Positions 34,301 through 47,000 of a stretch of 64,000 nt of DNA are shown in pieces. Origin of the DNA: Owenia fusiformis (taxonomy: Eukaryota > Annelida > Polychaeta > Sabellida > Oweniidae); contig CAIIXF020000012.1 in assembly GCA_903813345.2 (NCBI GenBank), positions 19,163,520 through 19,227,519 on the forward strand. Direction: 5' to 3'. Positions within the stretch are counted from its first letter, which is position 1, and each line of letters starts with the position of its first letter. The translations under genes were made by a program, and so were the position numbers. The notes under the pieces are model-generated. The model searched no databases and was not told the DNA's origin. It saw nothing but the letters and a program-made list of their open reading frames with translations.

Positions 34301-36591
34301 GACGAAATCCCTGACATCAGAGAAGAACTTCGTGATTTGCACGATATTTTATTTAACTGTGATCACGAGCTTTGGCATCGTCAAATGTGGAATGACGGAC
34401 GCAATGTTAATGGTAATAACGTTAGAACATATCGATTACATAAGACACACGCCATTGGTCCGGAATACTATGTTAATGCGAACCTCACTCGCTTTCAGAG
34501 GCGTGCTATTGCCCAACTTAGAAGCGGAACGTTGCCACTCAAATTAGAGACTGGGAGATACACCAACATTCCACTTAATGAGCGACTATGTCTCTGTGGC
34601 AACGCCGTGGAAACAGAAATTCATTTTGTTATAGAATGTCACCTTTATGAGACTGAGAGGAGAGAGCTTTTGCATAAGGCCAGCAGGTCGCTAATAGGGA
34701 ATGACTTTGATACCACTAGTCTAGGGCTGTATTGCTTACTTATGAATTGTGAATTGTTGCAACGTTCCCTAGCAAAGACTGTAATTAAACTTTGTATGAA
34801 ACGTCGAACATTCTTATATTAACTTATTAATCGAATTGTTGTTAAGTGTCTCATATGCCGACATCGGCAGGGCCAATGTTTTTAATATCGTTTTAGTACT
34901 ATGTAATATTTTATGGCGTGGCACTATAATAAATAATAAATACAATACAATACAAAATATATATATTATATTTCATATAATTTTCTGTAGAAATATATAC
35001 TCCAAATTGTAAAAAGGGGATTTAGTTTTTACTAATATTTTGACCCCTGCTAATGACACGCATAATTCAGCCCAAAGACCCAAAGAATATTGAACGTCTA
35101 TAATAAAAAACAATACTAGACATGTGCACATTGTAGGTATGTAAATATGAGGTCAAATATCGCTGCACTATATCGTGCATCCTCTTAAATAAGCAGGTAT
35201 CCAGAATCCGTACCTCCTTCTTCCCTCTTCTATACCAATTTGGAAGCGCCCGATTAAACTGAATCATGTGATCTTATTATGCACAATGACTTATACATGT
35301 TTCCTGCCGCGACAGCCAATCAGATTGCGAGTTCTTAATCGGGGAAATGCTAACTGCTTATCGCAGGGGGTAAAAAGAAAGAATATATTCTGGATTTTGA
35401 AGTGCTGTGATCGGAGGATGTATATCGTGTTACCAGCTCCTAATTAGGCGTAATGGGAATTCCATAGCATGGACTAATAGTGGTATTCCATAATACCACC
35501 ATATCAATGTTGATTAACATCTAAAGCATCCTCCTAAGCAGGTGTCCAGAATCCGTACCTCCTTCTTCCCTCTGCTATAACCAATTTGGAAGCGCCCGAT
35601 TAAACTGAATCACGAATATGCGCAATGACTTATACATGATTTCTGTTGTAGTGTTGCGACAACCAATCAGATTGCGAGTTCTTGATCCGAGGAAACTAAC
35701 TGCTTATCGCAGGGTTTAAAAAGAAAGAATATATTCTGGATTTTGAAGCCCTGTGATCGGAGGTTACATCTAAAGGTGAACAATGATTTTTAGAAATATC
35801 AAATATACAGACTTTATTGCATGGCAAAATTGAAGAAGGACTGCTTTAGGAGTTTTAGGTGTATCAAGATATTCCTCAAAAGGTGCTGACTCGATGTTTT
35901 GTATGACACTTACATATCGCATTCACCATTGTCAATATTGACGACATCCCCGACCTCGCAGTCTTCTCGTATCTGCGTTCCGTTATCACAATAGATGTAG
36001 TAGGTACACGACCATTCACATATGGTGGGGTCGCTTCCAACATTGTCGCACTCACACTGTGATGCGACTCCTGGAATATTCAGAATTATAATCAGTATTC
36101 ATCTACTTAAGATCTTTGACAGTGGAACTACTCAGACATTGTACCCGTTTATTGTTCGTCCCATCCCGTCTTCATCCGTCCTTCCCTGCCAAAGTTTATC
36201 CTGGAGCCGGGCAATTGTGATTTGAAAATGTAGCCCAAAAATGTCGATATTATCTTCAATTTACATAAGGAAATATAACATTTCAAATCTACATAATCCT
36301 TTTCGAGAATTTTGATATTTTCAAAATTTTCAATTTAATACTCTTTCATGAATATCAATGTTTTATATGATGTCGATACCTTTCGATTTTGAATATAAGA
36401 ACTTGATAACTCCTAATCCATTTCGAGGGTACTTTTGGTCTTATGCACGAAGCATTCGCAGAAATGCTGAGTAGATGGTTTTTTATTTAAATCATGTTCC
36501 CTTTTAAATATAAGATACTCTAGATTCGCCACGTACCTGTAAATACACATACCACCAAGACGAAAACTATTGAACCTCCAGTATGCCTCAT
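31382..36591 (-). CDS. Gene E: secreted two-domain chitin-binding (CBM14) protein
   Basis: Exons 36591-36537, 36070-35914, 32695-32550 and 31515-31382, GT..AG, phases 1, 2, 1. The product is 163 residues with signal peptide MRHTGGSIVFVLVVCVFTG. Domain 1 is QCECDNVGSDPTICEWSC.. with aromatic TYYIY. Domain 2 begins NCTGKADGYYANLDDAC and continues with LSYHY. Cysteine spacing equals genes A and C. One difference is CPECG in place of CPPCG after the last domain cysteine, followed by a tail with another Cys (LYPCEGEITTVV). Intron 2 is over 3 kb because it has taken up a LINE fragment (33969-34955), a hairpin MITE (33012-33170) and a ~240-bp direct duplication (35174-35763). Exons and splice sites remain clean despite this. 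Confidence 0.9.
31698..31804. mobile_element. Hairpin MITE, TTGTATTCGCGAATGCAA family, copy 2 (short)
   Basis: CTTGTATTCGCAAATGCAAC at the left; GTTGCATTCGCGAATACAAG at the right. It is in intron 3 of gene E. The flanking sequence, GATCGCGCCTTTTATACT before and ACGGGCGTTCGATTTGCTAA after, is itself a repeat also found uninterrupted at 60855-60925. Confidence 0.8.
33012..33170. mobile_element. Hairpin MITE, TTGTATTCGCGAATGCAA family, copy 3
   Basis: CTTGTATTCGCGAATGCAAC at the left and TTGCGAATACAAG at the right. Internal TACCGGATTAACCTACT is inverted as AGTAGGTTAAC. It lies in intron 2 of gene E. Confidence 0.8.
33951..33968. repeat. (TA)n microsatellite at the LINE insertion point
   Basis: A run of AT dinucleotides directly precedes the 5' truncation point of the LINE. 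A second AT-rich run (ATATATATTATAT) follows its tail. Confidence 0.8.
33969..34955 (+). mobile_element. 5'-truncated non-LTR retrotransposon (LINE)
   Basis: An uninterrupted frame (33971-34822, ~283 codons, opening without an ATG) encodes the region downstream of the reverse-transcriptase palm. It starts VEPILLYGAGVWG..AVQHKAARYFLG, and ends with a zinc-binding-like segment (CLCGNAVETEIHFVIECHLY). These are typical of the C-terminus of CR1/L2/RTE-type LINE ORF2; I cannot fix the clade. The 3' UTR ends in a simple tail of AATAAATA and ACAAT units (34927-34952). A 5' truncation, intact downstream frame and tail together indicate a fairly recent target-primed insertion. It lies antisense in intron 2 of gene E. 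Confidence 0.85.
35174..35763. repeat. Direct duplication of ~240 bp with ~105-bp spacer
   Basis: Segments 35174-35418 and 35524-35763 share TCCAGAATCCGTACCTCCTT, GGAAGCGCCCGATTAAACTG, CAATCAGATTGCGAGTTCTT and AAGAAAGAATATATTCTGGA with small indels. In intron 2 of gene E. Confidence 0.85.
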
Positions 36592-36659
36592 TTCGGTGCT
36601 TTTGCTTATTTTACTTTCTTGAGTGTCACAGATGTTTCTGTTCCTAAATATAAATAAGG

Positions 36660-39060
36660 GAATGACCTATGCCCTCTATGTTCGTGTTGATTTAGTGACC
36701 ATTTTACAGCAGGCCAATATATATTGTAGATAATAAAAACGCCTAGTGGTCAAATATAAATCTACCCATTATTTCCACATTATTACAATTGCATTTTACC
36801 TGATATTGAGAAATCAGAGGTTGAAGTTTAGGTTTTCATAAGTTTGGTTTTTGAAATATCAAAATAACCCTGAAAACTGAATTTCAATCACTTCCATTTT
36901 GTTATTGTCTCGTATACCATTATTCTGCCCATCTAGACAGGATATGACTCATGTTCCATTGTGACTGATATAAAGGTACTGGATGAGCTTGGACCATGTT
37001 TTTGCTTACAGTATTGCATTTTTCTAATTATGTTAATTATGTGTAGCATATCATTTTTCATTGATTTTGAAAATAATAGGGTCTAGTTTTACAGCATCTG
37101 CGAATTATTGCCATATATACCCCCCTGGCTACTTTTATGAGGGGGTACTATGATAATCATCAATAATTTATGTTATACCTTCAATCACATTCTTATTTCA
37201 TATTTCCAGGGATTATGTATATATATATAATTAGTAAGTTGCTATGACAAGTGTGATTATGATTGGTCGAGTGGTTGCCATAACAACACAACTTAAGTGC
37301 GAAAAATTGTAAATATTTTGGATAAATCAATCAGATCTTTAATTAAAAGGTAAATGACAAAGGTAAAAGGGTATAACAGGTCAGTAATTGATTAAGTTGA
37401 ATAAACTTTTTTTGTTACAATAATATCAAATCTGATTTCTTTTGTTTGTACGACATGTATGGTGTCATGATTTAACTGTATGATCTCCTTTGTTAATTGC
37501 ATGCAAAGTATACATGTACTTATAAGTGATCTTCCCATTATTTCCAAATTATTATAACCATTAGTCACATGATCAAAATTATGTATCTGATTGGCTCTGC
37601 TGCCAACCCAAACGGATATGACAAGGTGGGCCTAATTTTTTTCCTCATTTTGCATTTATAACAATATCGCACTGGATATCTCCAAAATGAGATAAGATCC
37701 ATTGAAATGCACTCCAGAAATGAATACCTCGTGAAAAATTGGGAAACATAGTAAACTTATCTCAACACCTGTAAAAAGTGAGTTATAACAATGTGGAAAT
37801 AATGGAACGAAATGTTGAAATGTTGTAGACATCGAGGGAGTATTTGAAAACTTACTCGTATTTATGATATTTAGTCGACAGTCTAGATTGCTGGATTCAG
37901 TAACAAGACGAACAATTGTGCGCATTGATATGACATGCAGATATTTTGCTCACCCTCTTTGTCCACCCTTTTTGTGAAACACCCATCTAATCTGATAAGA
38001 AATACATGTATTTAGGACAGTGTCATACAGTGCGAGAACAATGTGACCTAACTACATGTACCTAGGCGTCTTCAAGTTTATCTTGATTGCCAGAATGTAC
38101 ATATGTTTTCAAGTACCTTGATAAATTGTTCTTACTTGAGAAAATATCCTTGCATGTACTACACTCATCTATCATTGTACTTTTAAATTAAAAGACACAC
38201 CAAAACGTCGTCACTAGACTGCCCTTGCCCTATTATGTTATATTAATCTGTTTATCGGATGATAAGAACAAACGTCAGACTTGGCACTTCGGATTCGAGA
38301 CTCACATCCATGTCAATTCTTAACATGGCATCCTCTTGATTACTTTATGAAATTGTAAACAAATTGATTGGGTTGATCTGCAAATTTGATTCTGATTTGT
38401 TCAAGTCAACTATTATGATTTTATAATCAAATTCTGTTCCACTCCTACGGTTCCTCCAACAGTTTTTTTAGATTTAACATAAGGGTTATGTACTGGAAAG
38501 TGTAAGATACGGTGTTTATCTCATGGAGAACATTTAAAGTGGGAGTTTGATGGAAACAACTGCATGGCCTCAGAGAAAACAGGATAGATACAGAAACATC
38601 CATCAGCAAATATTCCCCGCATTGGAACCACAGAAAATATGATTCTACTATTCTAGTAAATAAAGTAAAAAGATGAATGGCAATTTTTGTTCTATATAAT
38701 TTTGATCATTTAATCTCAATGAAGTAAAACGCGCTACGGGATATTCAGTGTCATTATTGAGGTACCAATTAGGTTAAGCTACACGTTTTAAGAGCAGGTA
38801 AATACTATGAAGACGAGAGCTAATCCCCGTTGACCATTTTTCTACGTGTTCACGTTGTCTATCATTTAAACAAACCAATCATATAATAGCAACTAGAATC
38901 TGCTCAATAATCGACAAAATAATTGTATCTCAGTAATGTGCGCCAGTATTGTTCTTGAACAAATAAATTGAGAGGCAGTGGGCTCGATTCTAGTTACAAA
39001 CATTATCAATTTTAGTGATACACATTTCACAAATGTTATCATTTTCATGTATGTTTGTTG
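36660..39060. other. Intergenic between genes E and F, nothing recognised
   Basis: AT-rich, with no repeat array and no open frame resembling a known family. CTACACGTTTTAAGAG near 38777 echoes CTACACGTTTTAGAGA near 1656, a diverged interspersed repeat. Confidence 0.4.
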
Positions 39061-39070
39061 TGTATATCAT

Positions 39071-42000
39071 TTATTTAAAGTCTTTTATTTCATCCAGACT
39101 GAAGAGTGGTACGTCCTTCGGGACGGCCATTTTGTCGATTTTGGCCTTGACTTTATATTGGGGTGAGTCTGTTGTACATGGGTTCACAACAAATCCCTCC
39201 CCTGTTCCACAAGGCGGACAGACATCGCTAGGATATGTACAAACCTGTCGGTCATAGTCGAAAACAGCATCTACAGAAGAGAAAGGAAAATAAATTATGA
39301 CAATTGCCTGTACCTGTCCACGTATACAATTACCTAATATAGTATTCTCTATTAGAGTATTTGCAGTTTTACAGGAGAGTACGAACATAGAAAGCAAATG
39401 TGCAACTGCGCTTTTTTGTAAATGTAAATGTAATTTTTGTTAATTTAATATTTCAGATATGGGCCAAGGACGATTTTCGGTTTGGAGAACCAAATTCGAA
39501 GTTATCAATGTAACCAAAAATGTTAATATTATTAGGACACCCGATATATCGTTGTGTTAATTGTCGTTGATATCAACACACATGATGCAGATATGACAGA
39601 ATTTGACTGTATCAGATATCTTTTTGCCCATGTTTGAGTTCTTTCATGTGAAGCATTCAAAATTGAATGACAGATGCTGTAAAAGGAATGTTACCAGGCT
39701 TAATTTCAATTAGTTTAATTAAATATAGTTGCTTGGTTTAATTCACCTGGTATGCATTCTTGCGCTCTCCCAATCATCCTTTCGTTCCTACATGTGTAAT
39801 ACGACGTGCAGTTACGGTCGTAGTATGGGTACCTGTCATTAACCAAACCTGTGCAGTTCATCTTATCACCACAGGGTGGGTCTACATTTGCTTTACTGCA
39901 AAAATAGGGATACATTCATTTGTTATTCATCATCTGATGAGTCTCGGCTATCAAAACTGTTTTGCGTGCGATTTATGGGCTTACGAAAATTGAAATTTTC
40001 AAAATCAGTTGTTTTACTGAAGCCTGTGCTGTGTGTTGATACCAGGTTCATTTGATGTGCGCTATTTTAAAGTCATCACAACTAGTTATCATAATCATGC
40101 AATATATACTGAAAATATTGCTTATTATTTCTCAAAACCAGCTGAAATGATGATTTTTGTCAAAAAACAAAGTTTTGCTTTGTTTGTGGTTGTTCAAAAC
40201 CGGATTACAGTGCATATAGAGCATCGATTGCGTTGATATCTTTCAATTCAATTTTTTATATAAAAATATTTTTTGCTGAATCTTTTACTGAATAGATATC
40301 CAGATTTCTGATTTGCCCCGAACCCTCCATTTCCCGTTGGATTACTTGGGAATGACGATTTTCAAAAATTCATCAAAATCATCAATTTTCGACCTATTGT
40401 AATTGAGGAAAAAAATGAGAAAATTTGGAGGTATCGGAAATAAAGTCAAGTTACGTTTCCATTAATATTATAAGTTATTTCATCTCCGGTTAAGTAAATA
40501 ATAATTCAAACGTAAAGAGGCTTTAACACGTAGTTCAATGGGGGAGCTAAGGTTGCCAAACTTATGGAGGGGAGTGTACATATATAGTGTTATATATAAT
40601 TTTCAAGCATATGATATACTTTATCAGAATCAGTCAAGTTTTTTAAGTCCCATTTTATAAGATGTCATGGTTACAAGATTCCTAAAAATGCATTGGGTTT
40701 GTACTTGGACGTGATATCACGTCCTTAGTAGTCAACATATGTGCTTTATGACGTCATATCACGTCCTTCGTAGCGAATGAGTTAATTGCATCCCCGTCCT
40801 CTTATTCAGAAGATTATGCTAATATTATAAACATATCCCTATTCATTAATTGCATCCCCGTCCTCTTATTCATGAAGATTATGCTATTCCAAAACGTATC
40901 CACATCCTAATAATTGCATTATCATTGTACTTACACTTCGCATCGCAAGTCGCCGAAATCAAACACTTGGCCTTTTGGACAATTGACTATTGTTTCCACC
41001 TCATCCCGGCATTCTACATATTGAGTGCATGACACTTGCATGTAAATCCCATTTTCTTTACCGGTGCAGTTCACGAAGTTGAAACCTTGAGCAGAAACCT
41101 CGCCTAAAAGGCACAATTAAGATAAACTGTGTTACTAAAAGACCGGATATAACATTAACAGATATATGACTTCATAATCATGACTATAATCTTTTGAATA
41201 GTTTAAATATTAAAATACATTAGCTGAACATAAAGAACATGTAGTTCGGGGTTAAAATGATCTTGATGAAATAATTTTAACGGGCACAATTATGACTTGT
41301 CCAACCCCCTCACAAAGGCAATTTCCAGAACCAATTACCCTGTAGGGTGTTTTAAAGTATGTTCTCAGATCACAACGGCCCTTAAACACGGGGCACAAAT
41401 ATGGTGCTGGTAGTTCACTGATTTTTTCAACAAACTCGGATAACATTAGAACTGGTCCGCCAGTCATTCTTTCCGTCTCATTGGAAACGTTTTTTCTGTC
41501 AACAATTTTATATCGCCCGCGATGTAATCCGATTTTGTTGAAAAAAACCCAGTGAACTACAAGCATCATTTGTAACCCCATGTTAAAGGGCCGTCGTGAT
41601 CTGAGAACATGCTTAAAAAAGAAACGCCCAAATAACCCGTTTATTATCAATAGCAACGATTTACATGTACATGTTTTAAAACATCTTAAGATATGACATA
41701 CATGTACCTGTATAACACTCCATAATGAACTCAATGCGCCAGTTTGACATAGATAAGATATTCTAAAGAAGTTAAAACATGTAACTAAGATATGTATTAT
41801 CAATCCTGCAACCTCCGTGGATGGTTGACTTATTGACACGTTAAAACTTGGGTATATTAGCTCTACATGTACAAACTAATAAGGCTCGCTTACTAACAAT
41901 AACATTAACAATTATGACTGTGAGCTTCTCTCTTTTAGATTCGACTAGCTTTCATTCTTTAATGATACATGACGATGGAAGAAAGGGTAATTGTTGGTAA

Positions 42001-43346
42001 TCTTGCAAGTTCATACTGTTGCCAAAGACCTACTAAGCTACATTGCTCTGCTTCCTCCGCAGTCGACCAAGTTCGGATCCCCTTCAATCTTTTCTCCACC
42101 GCTGCCAGAGTCCTTACAATGACCTTCTGGCGATTGGACTCAATGGTTAATTCATACCATTGTTAATTTTTGGATCAAGATCTGATATATTTAATGGTAA
42201 CTCCAGACACCACTAGGGTAGTAGTGTACATGTTTAATACCCCTACCCCTACACCCCTACCCCTTTGGCTAATATGACACGTTTCTGTACTGTATCCCCT
42301 AATCTAATCTCTAGTAATGTTAAACATAATGAGTTTACATGAAATAGTCATGAATAAGTATTGCCTTTAGAGCTGAAACCGAGACCACCAGAAAGGAAAT
42401 TTATGGATTTTCAAAAAATCAAAGAAACAACAAATACCCTTACATAAAACCCCCAAAAAAGCTTTTGTAGATATAACATGACAAAATGAATAATTCATCA
42501 TTGAAACAAATGGTGCAACAAGACACACAGCGATAAATATCGCACTTTTGAAAATTAATTTGAAAATTAAATTGATCAAAATAAACAATAAACAATATGC
42601 CCAAAAACTATTCAGATCCAGATATTCTGGCTCTATAGTCTGCTCTTGCATCTATAACAATGTTAACTTGAACAGGTAAACGGATTTTTTCCGTTCGATG
42701 TCAAGATTCATGTGGCGCCCGCCAATAAAAAACTATTTTTTCTTCTTCGATAAAAGTTAAAATATCAAATGTCTTAAAGTTTTGATAATTCATCTGAGAA
42801 TGGCTACACTATAAAAAATTAGTATGGATTCCAAATAGTTGATACTTGTATCTGGATTTCAGATGATATAGGCAAACCCGTATACAGGGGCGTACATGAG
42901 GTATAATGCAACTTTTGGCTAAATGACGTACAGTATATTAATTGCTTTGAACTTACTTTACAAAGTTTGAATTAAGAAAAACATTCAACTAAAAAAATTT
43001 CTGTAAAATGATGACATTGTTGTCTCGCCTGCCTCATGCCAGGTTACGCTCACACATTTACCGAACTCCCAAATGCTAAGAATGTCAGAGACACGAAGTT
43101 ATGGACAATTTTCTGGTTGAAAGTATCAACTTTCTGATATATCATAATATTACCAATGTGGTCCATTATATCAATTTCATATCCAATCAATTTCATATGT
43201 TAGAGCATAGTTTGTAATAGTCATATATATCCATTGAAGAATTATGTAGTAGTTAATATCCTTTTCCCCAAAAGTAAAAATACATAACTATACGTACATG
43301 ATACGAAGCATGATAAGACAACCGCAGCTATAATGTATTTCATCAT
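39071..43346 (-). CDS. Gene F: MMKY-type secreted chitin-binding (CBM14) protein
   Basis: Exons 43346-43298, 41103-40935, 39895-39747 and 39270-39071, GT..AG, phases 1, 2, 1. The product is 188 residues with signal peptide MMKYIIAAVVLSCFVSC. Domain 1 (NCTGKENGIYMQVSC..) has spacing C-x12-C-x5-C-x9-C-x12-C-x9-C and lacks the additional cysteines of genes A-E. Domain 2 (NCTGLVNDRYPYYDRNC..) is C-x14-C-x5-C-x11-C-x13-C-x6-C, with aromatics TQYVE and TSYYT. The exon 3/4 junction encodes CIPDAVFDY, one residue longer than the CVPGAVFDY-type junction of its near-twin gene G. The tail after CPPCG is lysine- and aspartate-rich (KVKAKIDKM..) and ends EIKDFK. AATAAA overlaps the stop codon. It encodes the same fold as genes A-E in the same gene structure, and is predicted to be secreted and chitin-binding. 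Confidence 0.9.
40300..40600. mobile_element. Family Y repeat copy (intron 2 of gene F)
   Basis: Contains CGATTTTCAAAAATTCATCA, TTTCGACCTATTGTAATTGA, CACGTAGTTCAATGGGGGA and CTTATGGAGGGGAGTGTACA. The same text occurs at 47090-47365 and inverted at 46485-46830 in intron 1 of gene G. Confidence 0.75.
40789..40905. repeat. Two-copy short duplication
   Basis: TTAATTGCATCCCCGTCCTC, TTATTCA and GAAGATTATGCTA occur at 40792-40822 and again at 40849-40886, beside the exon 2 donor of gene F. A diverged remnant of the same text precedes exon 2 of gene G (46020-46070). Confidence 0.75.
41353..41616. mobile_element. Hairpin element in intron 1 of gene F
   Basis: AGTATGTTCTCAGATCACAA..GGCCCTTAAAC at the left, inverted as TGTTAAAGGGCC..GTGATCTGAGAACATGCTT at the right. 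A 195-codon minus-strand open frame runs across it but has no family resemblance. Confidence 0.65.
41900..43290. other. Rest of intron 1 of gene F, nothing recognised
   Basis: Holds a short CCCCTACCCCTA run at 42238-42265 and several short open frames without recognisable features. Confidence 0.4.
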
Positions 43347-43434
43347 GTTGACCGGCTGTTGGTGAGATACTAAGTGAAAGACAGTATTCTATGCTTATGT
43401 AAAGTATTGCCTAACATATCTTTATACAATGAGG

Positions 43435-43450
43435 GTCACGACCCATCATT
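43435..43450 (-). promoter_or_regulatory. Upstream element shared by genes F and H
   Basis: CACGACCCATCATT (plus-strand reading) is identical upstream of gene H (54227-54241). It is followed 15-30 bases on by a CCAAT word in both (CGACCAATTG, TGACCAATCG). It is ~90 bases upstream of the gene F ATG; TATAAAG is at 43420-43426. Confidence 0.45.
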
Positions 43451-44087
43451 TTGAATCATTGATTTCGACCAATTGAAAACAGTTTTGAAATCAAGGGAAT
43501 TAGAAAAAGGTCATAGCATGTTTTATGAGGTGTATGCATTAAACCACGTGTTAGCATGTCTTATTTAATATTTGATGAATTATTCATATCTTTCCATCGA
43601 TCATGAGTTATGTTAAATTAATGTAAAATATAAAAATACAAATTATATATTTACTTATTTTCAGGCTTCAACCTGCAGATAAGGCATACACCTCATAAAA
43701 CATCGCTATTTTTCGGAATTAGAATGAAAGTTGAACAAAATCACGGGTTTTTAAATGGACTGTATCGGTCAAGCAGTGACCCATGTATACTAAAACATCG
43801 TGACGTCTAATGTTATAAAAATGAGTGCTTTGATTGGCTAACTTAACAAGGATTCATTTCCCCATTGATATAGCACCATTCCAAACAAATGGCTTGTTTC
43901 AAGATTTTTCTAATAATTGAACAATGTTATATCAAGTAATGCAAAATTATGCAATGCATATTTTCAGTATGTATTTTCTAGTTTAAAACATAGATACACT
44001 ATATTCTTCTGTCATATTTATGCAACTATGTCTATAGACCAGATATGTCCAGATTGTTTATCATTGTAACATATTTTACTTCTTAAT

Positions 44088-47000
44088 TTAATTTTCCGTT
44101 TTTCCAAATGGTAGGGCGTTTTGGGGGGTCATTTTGTCGATTTTAGCCTTGACCTTATATTGGGGTGAGTCTGTTGTACATGGGTTCACAACAAATCCGT
44201 CCCCTGTTCCACAAGGCGGGCAGACATCGCTAGCATATGTACAAGCCTGTCGGTCATAGTCGAAAACAGCACCTAGAAGACACAATCGGTATGTGTAATT
44301 TATTAACATCTATCTGATATATTGTAATAACATCTATTATATGCATACTCTTTTAAACCCTTCTCCTTTTGTATTAGAGACAATACATTGAACAACAGGT
44401 CTCCATACATTATTTTGTTCAATTTTCTGAGAATTTCCTAGAAACAACTCGAGTTCAGTTATCTAATTAATAGTTTCTAAGTGTCACCACATTATGTCAC
44501 CATCAGCATGAATTCCACAAATGGAAATACCATGAAATACACGAGCGAGCAGAGAGGGGTGCGTATATAAAACGAATCGTCTGGGAGGATTTAGGATCAG
44601 TGATCTGGAATATCTAGACGGAGGTGAAATAGAATAGATCCATTTCAGCAGTTCTTTACATTTCCGGCAAATACACTTAACAGAAATGTCGTAATACTGG
44701 TAACATTTCAAAATAATGAACGCTTCAGTTTTTAGTTTAATTACATTTGGTAACTTAGCAATTTACTCACCTGGTACGCACTCTTGAGCAATCCCAATCA
44801 TTTTTTCGTTCCTACATGTGTAATACCAAGTGCAGTTACGGTCGTAGTAGGGGTACCTGTCATTAACCAACCCTGTACAGTTCATCTTATCACCACAGGG
44901 TGGGTCTACATTCGCTTTACTGCAAAAATGTGGATAATTTATTATCTGGTGAGTCTCGTTTGGTGAGGCTCGTTTATCAACCAGGTTTTTGCCTATGTGC
45001 CATAATTTAGTGTGACGTGTATCCTGTGTCATTAGTGACATTAAGACTCAAATGCTTAATCCATGTATTTTTGACGTTTGCGTATTCGTTAAAATAATTT
45101 CTAACTATTTACATATTTTAAAGTTGTGGTTCTGAATATGTATCTACGTGTTACATAGGAATCCGTAATTTAGTTTGATCAATGTCGTTACACAAAAGGA
45201 CAGTTGAGCTGTCACGTTTTTAATTAACGCTGTTTCCATATTGAACCTTGAGACTAATAGGGCAAGTGCATACTTAAGGAATAAAGAATAAAAAATCATG
45301 TAGCATTCTATATTGGAAATATAAAAGCATGAGTGTACGTACTAACCCATACACATAATGCACGAAGGCGAAGCCTGAGTGCATTATCAGAAGGGGTTCA
45401 AATGCTTTTATATTTCCTATACAGAATGATACATGATTCTTTATTGCAAATTATGAAAACTTAGTTGGAAAATCATTGCATTGACTAAAATGAACACACG
45501 GATGTTATGCTGTCACCTCTTTAAAAGAATAGTACTGCTCAGTCCGTGTATTTATCAAAAATTAAATACATGACTAAATCATTTCCATGTATACGTTATT
45601 AAATTAACACACTGAAATGCTTTAAGCTGATTGGTTGAGACACACTTGGCATGTTTAAATATGAATGGGAGAACTAATCCTTTAAAGTACCACAATTTTT
45701 CACGTTCACGTAGAAATTCCAAAAGATTGTACGCAGTCCCCAATGTCAGGATGAATTTTAAGATTAATCCCACAATGCATCATTACCATGACGAATATAC
45801 TAATCAAGATCGGATTGGGGATTGTACCAATTCACGACCCCAGTATAAAATCCAAAGTTAATCCCACAATGCATCATTTCCATGAAGAAATTTATCTGGA
45901 TCATATTGGGATTGTACCAATTCGCGGCCAAAGATTTTGTCTTCATCCACTCCCAAGCTAGGTACCTTTATGAAGTCTACAAACGTGTCGGTAATAACCA
46001 CATATATGAAATACATTCTCTTCCTTTTATTGAGAAGATTATGCTATTACAATTCATTAATAATTGCATAATCGTTCTACTTACACTTCGCATCGCAGGT
46101 CGTTGAAATCAAACACTTGGCCTTTTGGACAGTTGACTATTGTTTCCACCTCATCCCGGCATTCTACATATTGAGTGCATGACACTTGCATGTAAATCCC
46201 ATTTTCTTTACCGGTGCAATTCACGAAGTTGAAACCTTGAGCAGAAACCTCGCCTAAAATGCAAAATGCAGATAAACAAGATTATTATTGTGTTACTAAA
46301 AGCCCGGCTATGACATCCACAGCACTCCTGATATTCTTTTTAAATGGAGATGTATATTAACGTTTCTAAGCAAAGATCAGAAAGGGCAACATAACTAGGT
46401 GAGAAGTCAATCAAGATCTAAAAACAGATCTTGAATTATTTCAAAACACTACATTCAGTTTACAGTTTGCAAGGAACCAGAAAGGTGTAACACTCCCCTC
46501 CATAAGTTTGGCAAACATTTTCCCCCATTGAACTACGTGTTAAAGCCTCTTTACATTTGAATTTTTATTTAATTAACCGGCGATGAAATAACTTATAAAA
46601 TTGATGGAAACGTAACTTGACTTTATTACCAATACCTCCAAATTTTCTCAATTTTTTCCTCAATTACAATAGGTCGAAAATTGATGATAAATTTGATGAA
46701 TTTTTGAAAATCGTCATTCCAATGGGAAATGAAGGGTTCGGGGCAAATCAGAAATCAGAATATCTTTTCAGTAAAAGATTCAGCAAAAAATATTTTTATA
46801 TAGAAAATCGAATTGTCTAACTTTTTTGAACACTAAGTGTTTAGTTTATTTGATGAATATTAAAGTTACAGCGCTTCAAAGTCATTTTTGAAAATAGTTT
46901 TTCGCCTCCTGTGTTATTTCAATGAGAGAGGTTTTTTGAAAAACAATTTTGATTTTAAAGCCCTATAACTTTGTTGAACCTGAAGAAACATATCAATTTT

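Noticed and set aside
41252-41839. 195-codon minus-strand frame
   Set aside because: Crosses a hairpin element in intron 1 of gene F, and has no recognisable domain, splice partner or composition typical of coding sequence.
42367-42651. 94-codon hydrophobic minus-strand frame in intron 1 of gene F
   Set aside because: Hydrophobicity follows from T-rich codons; there is no family resemblance, promoter or splice support.
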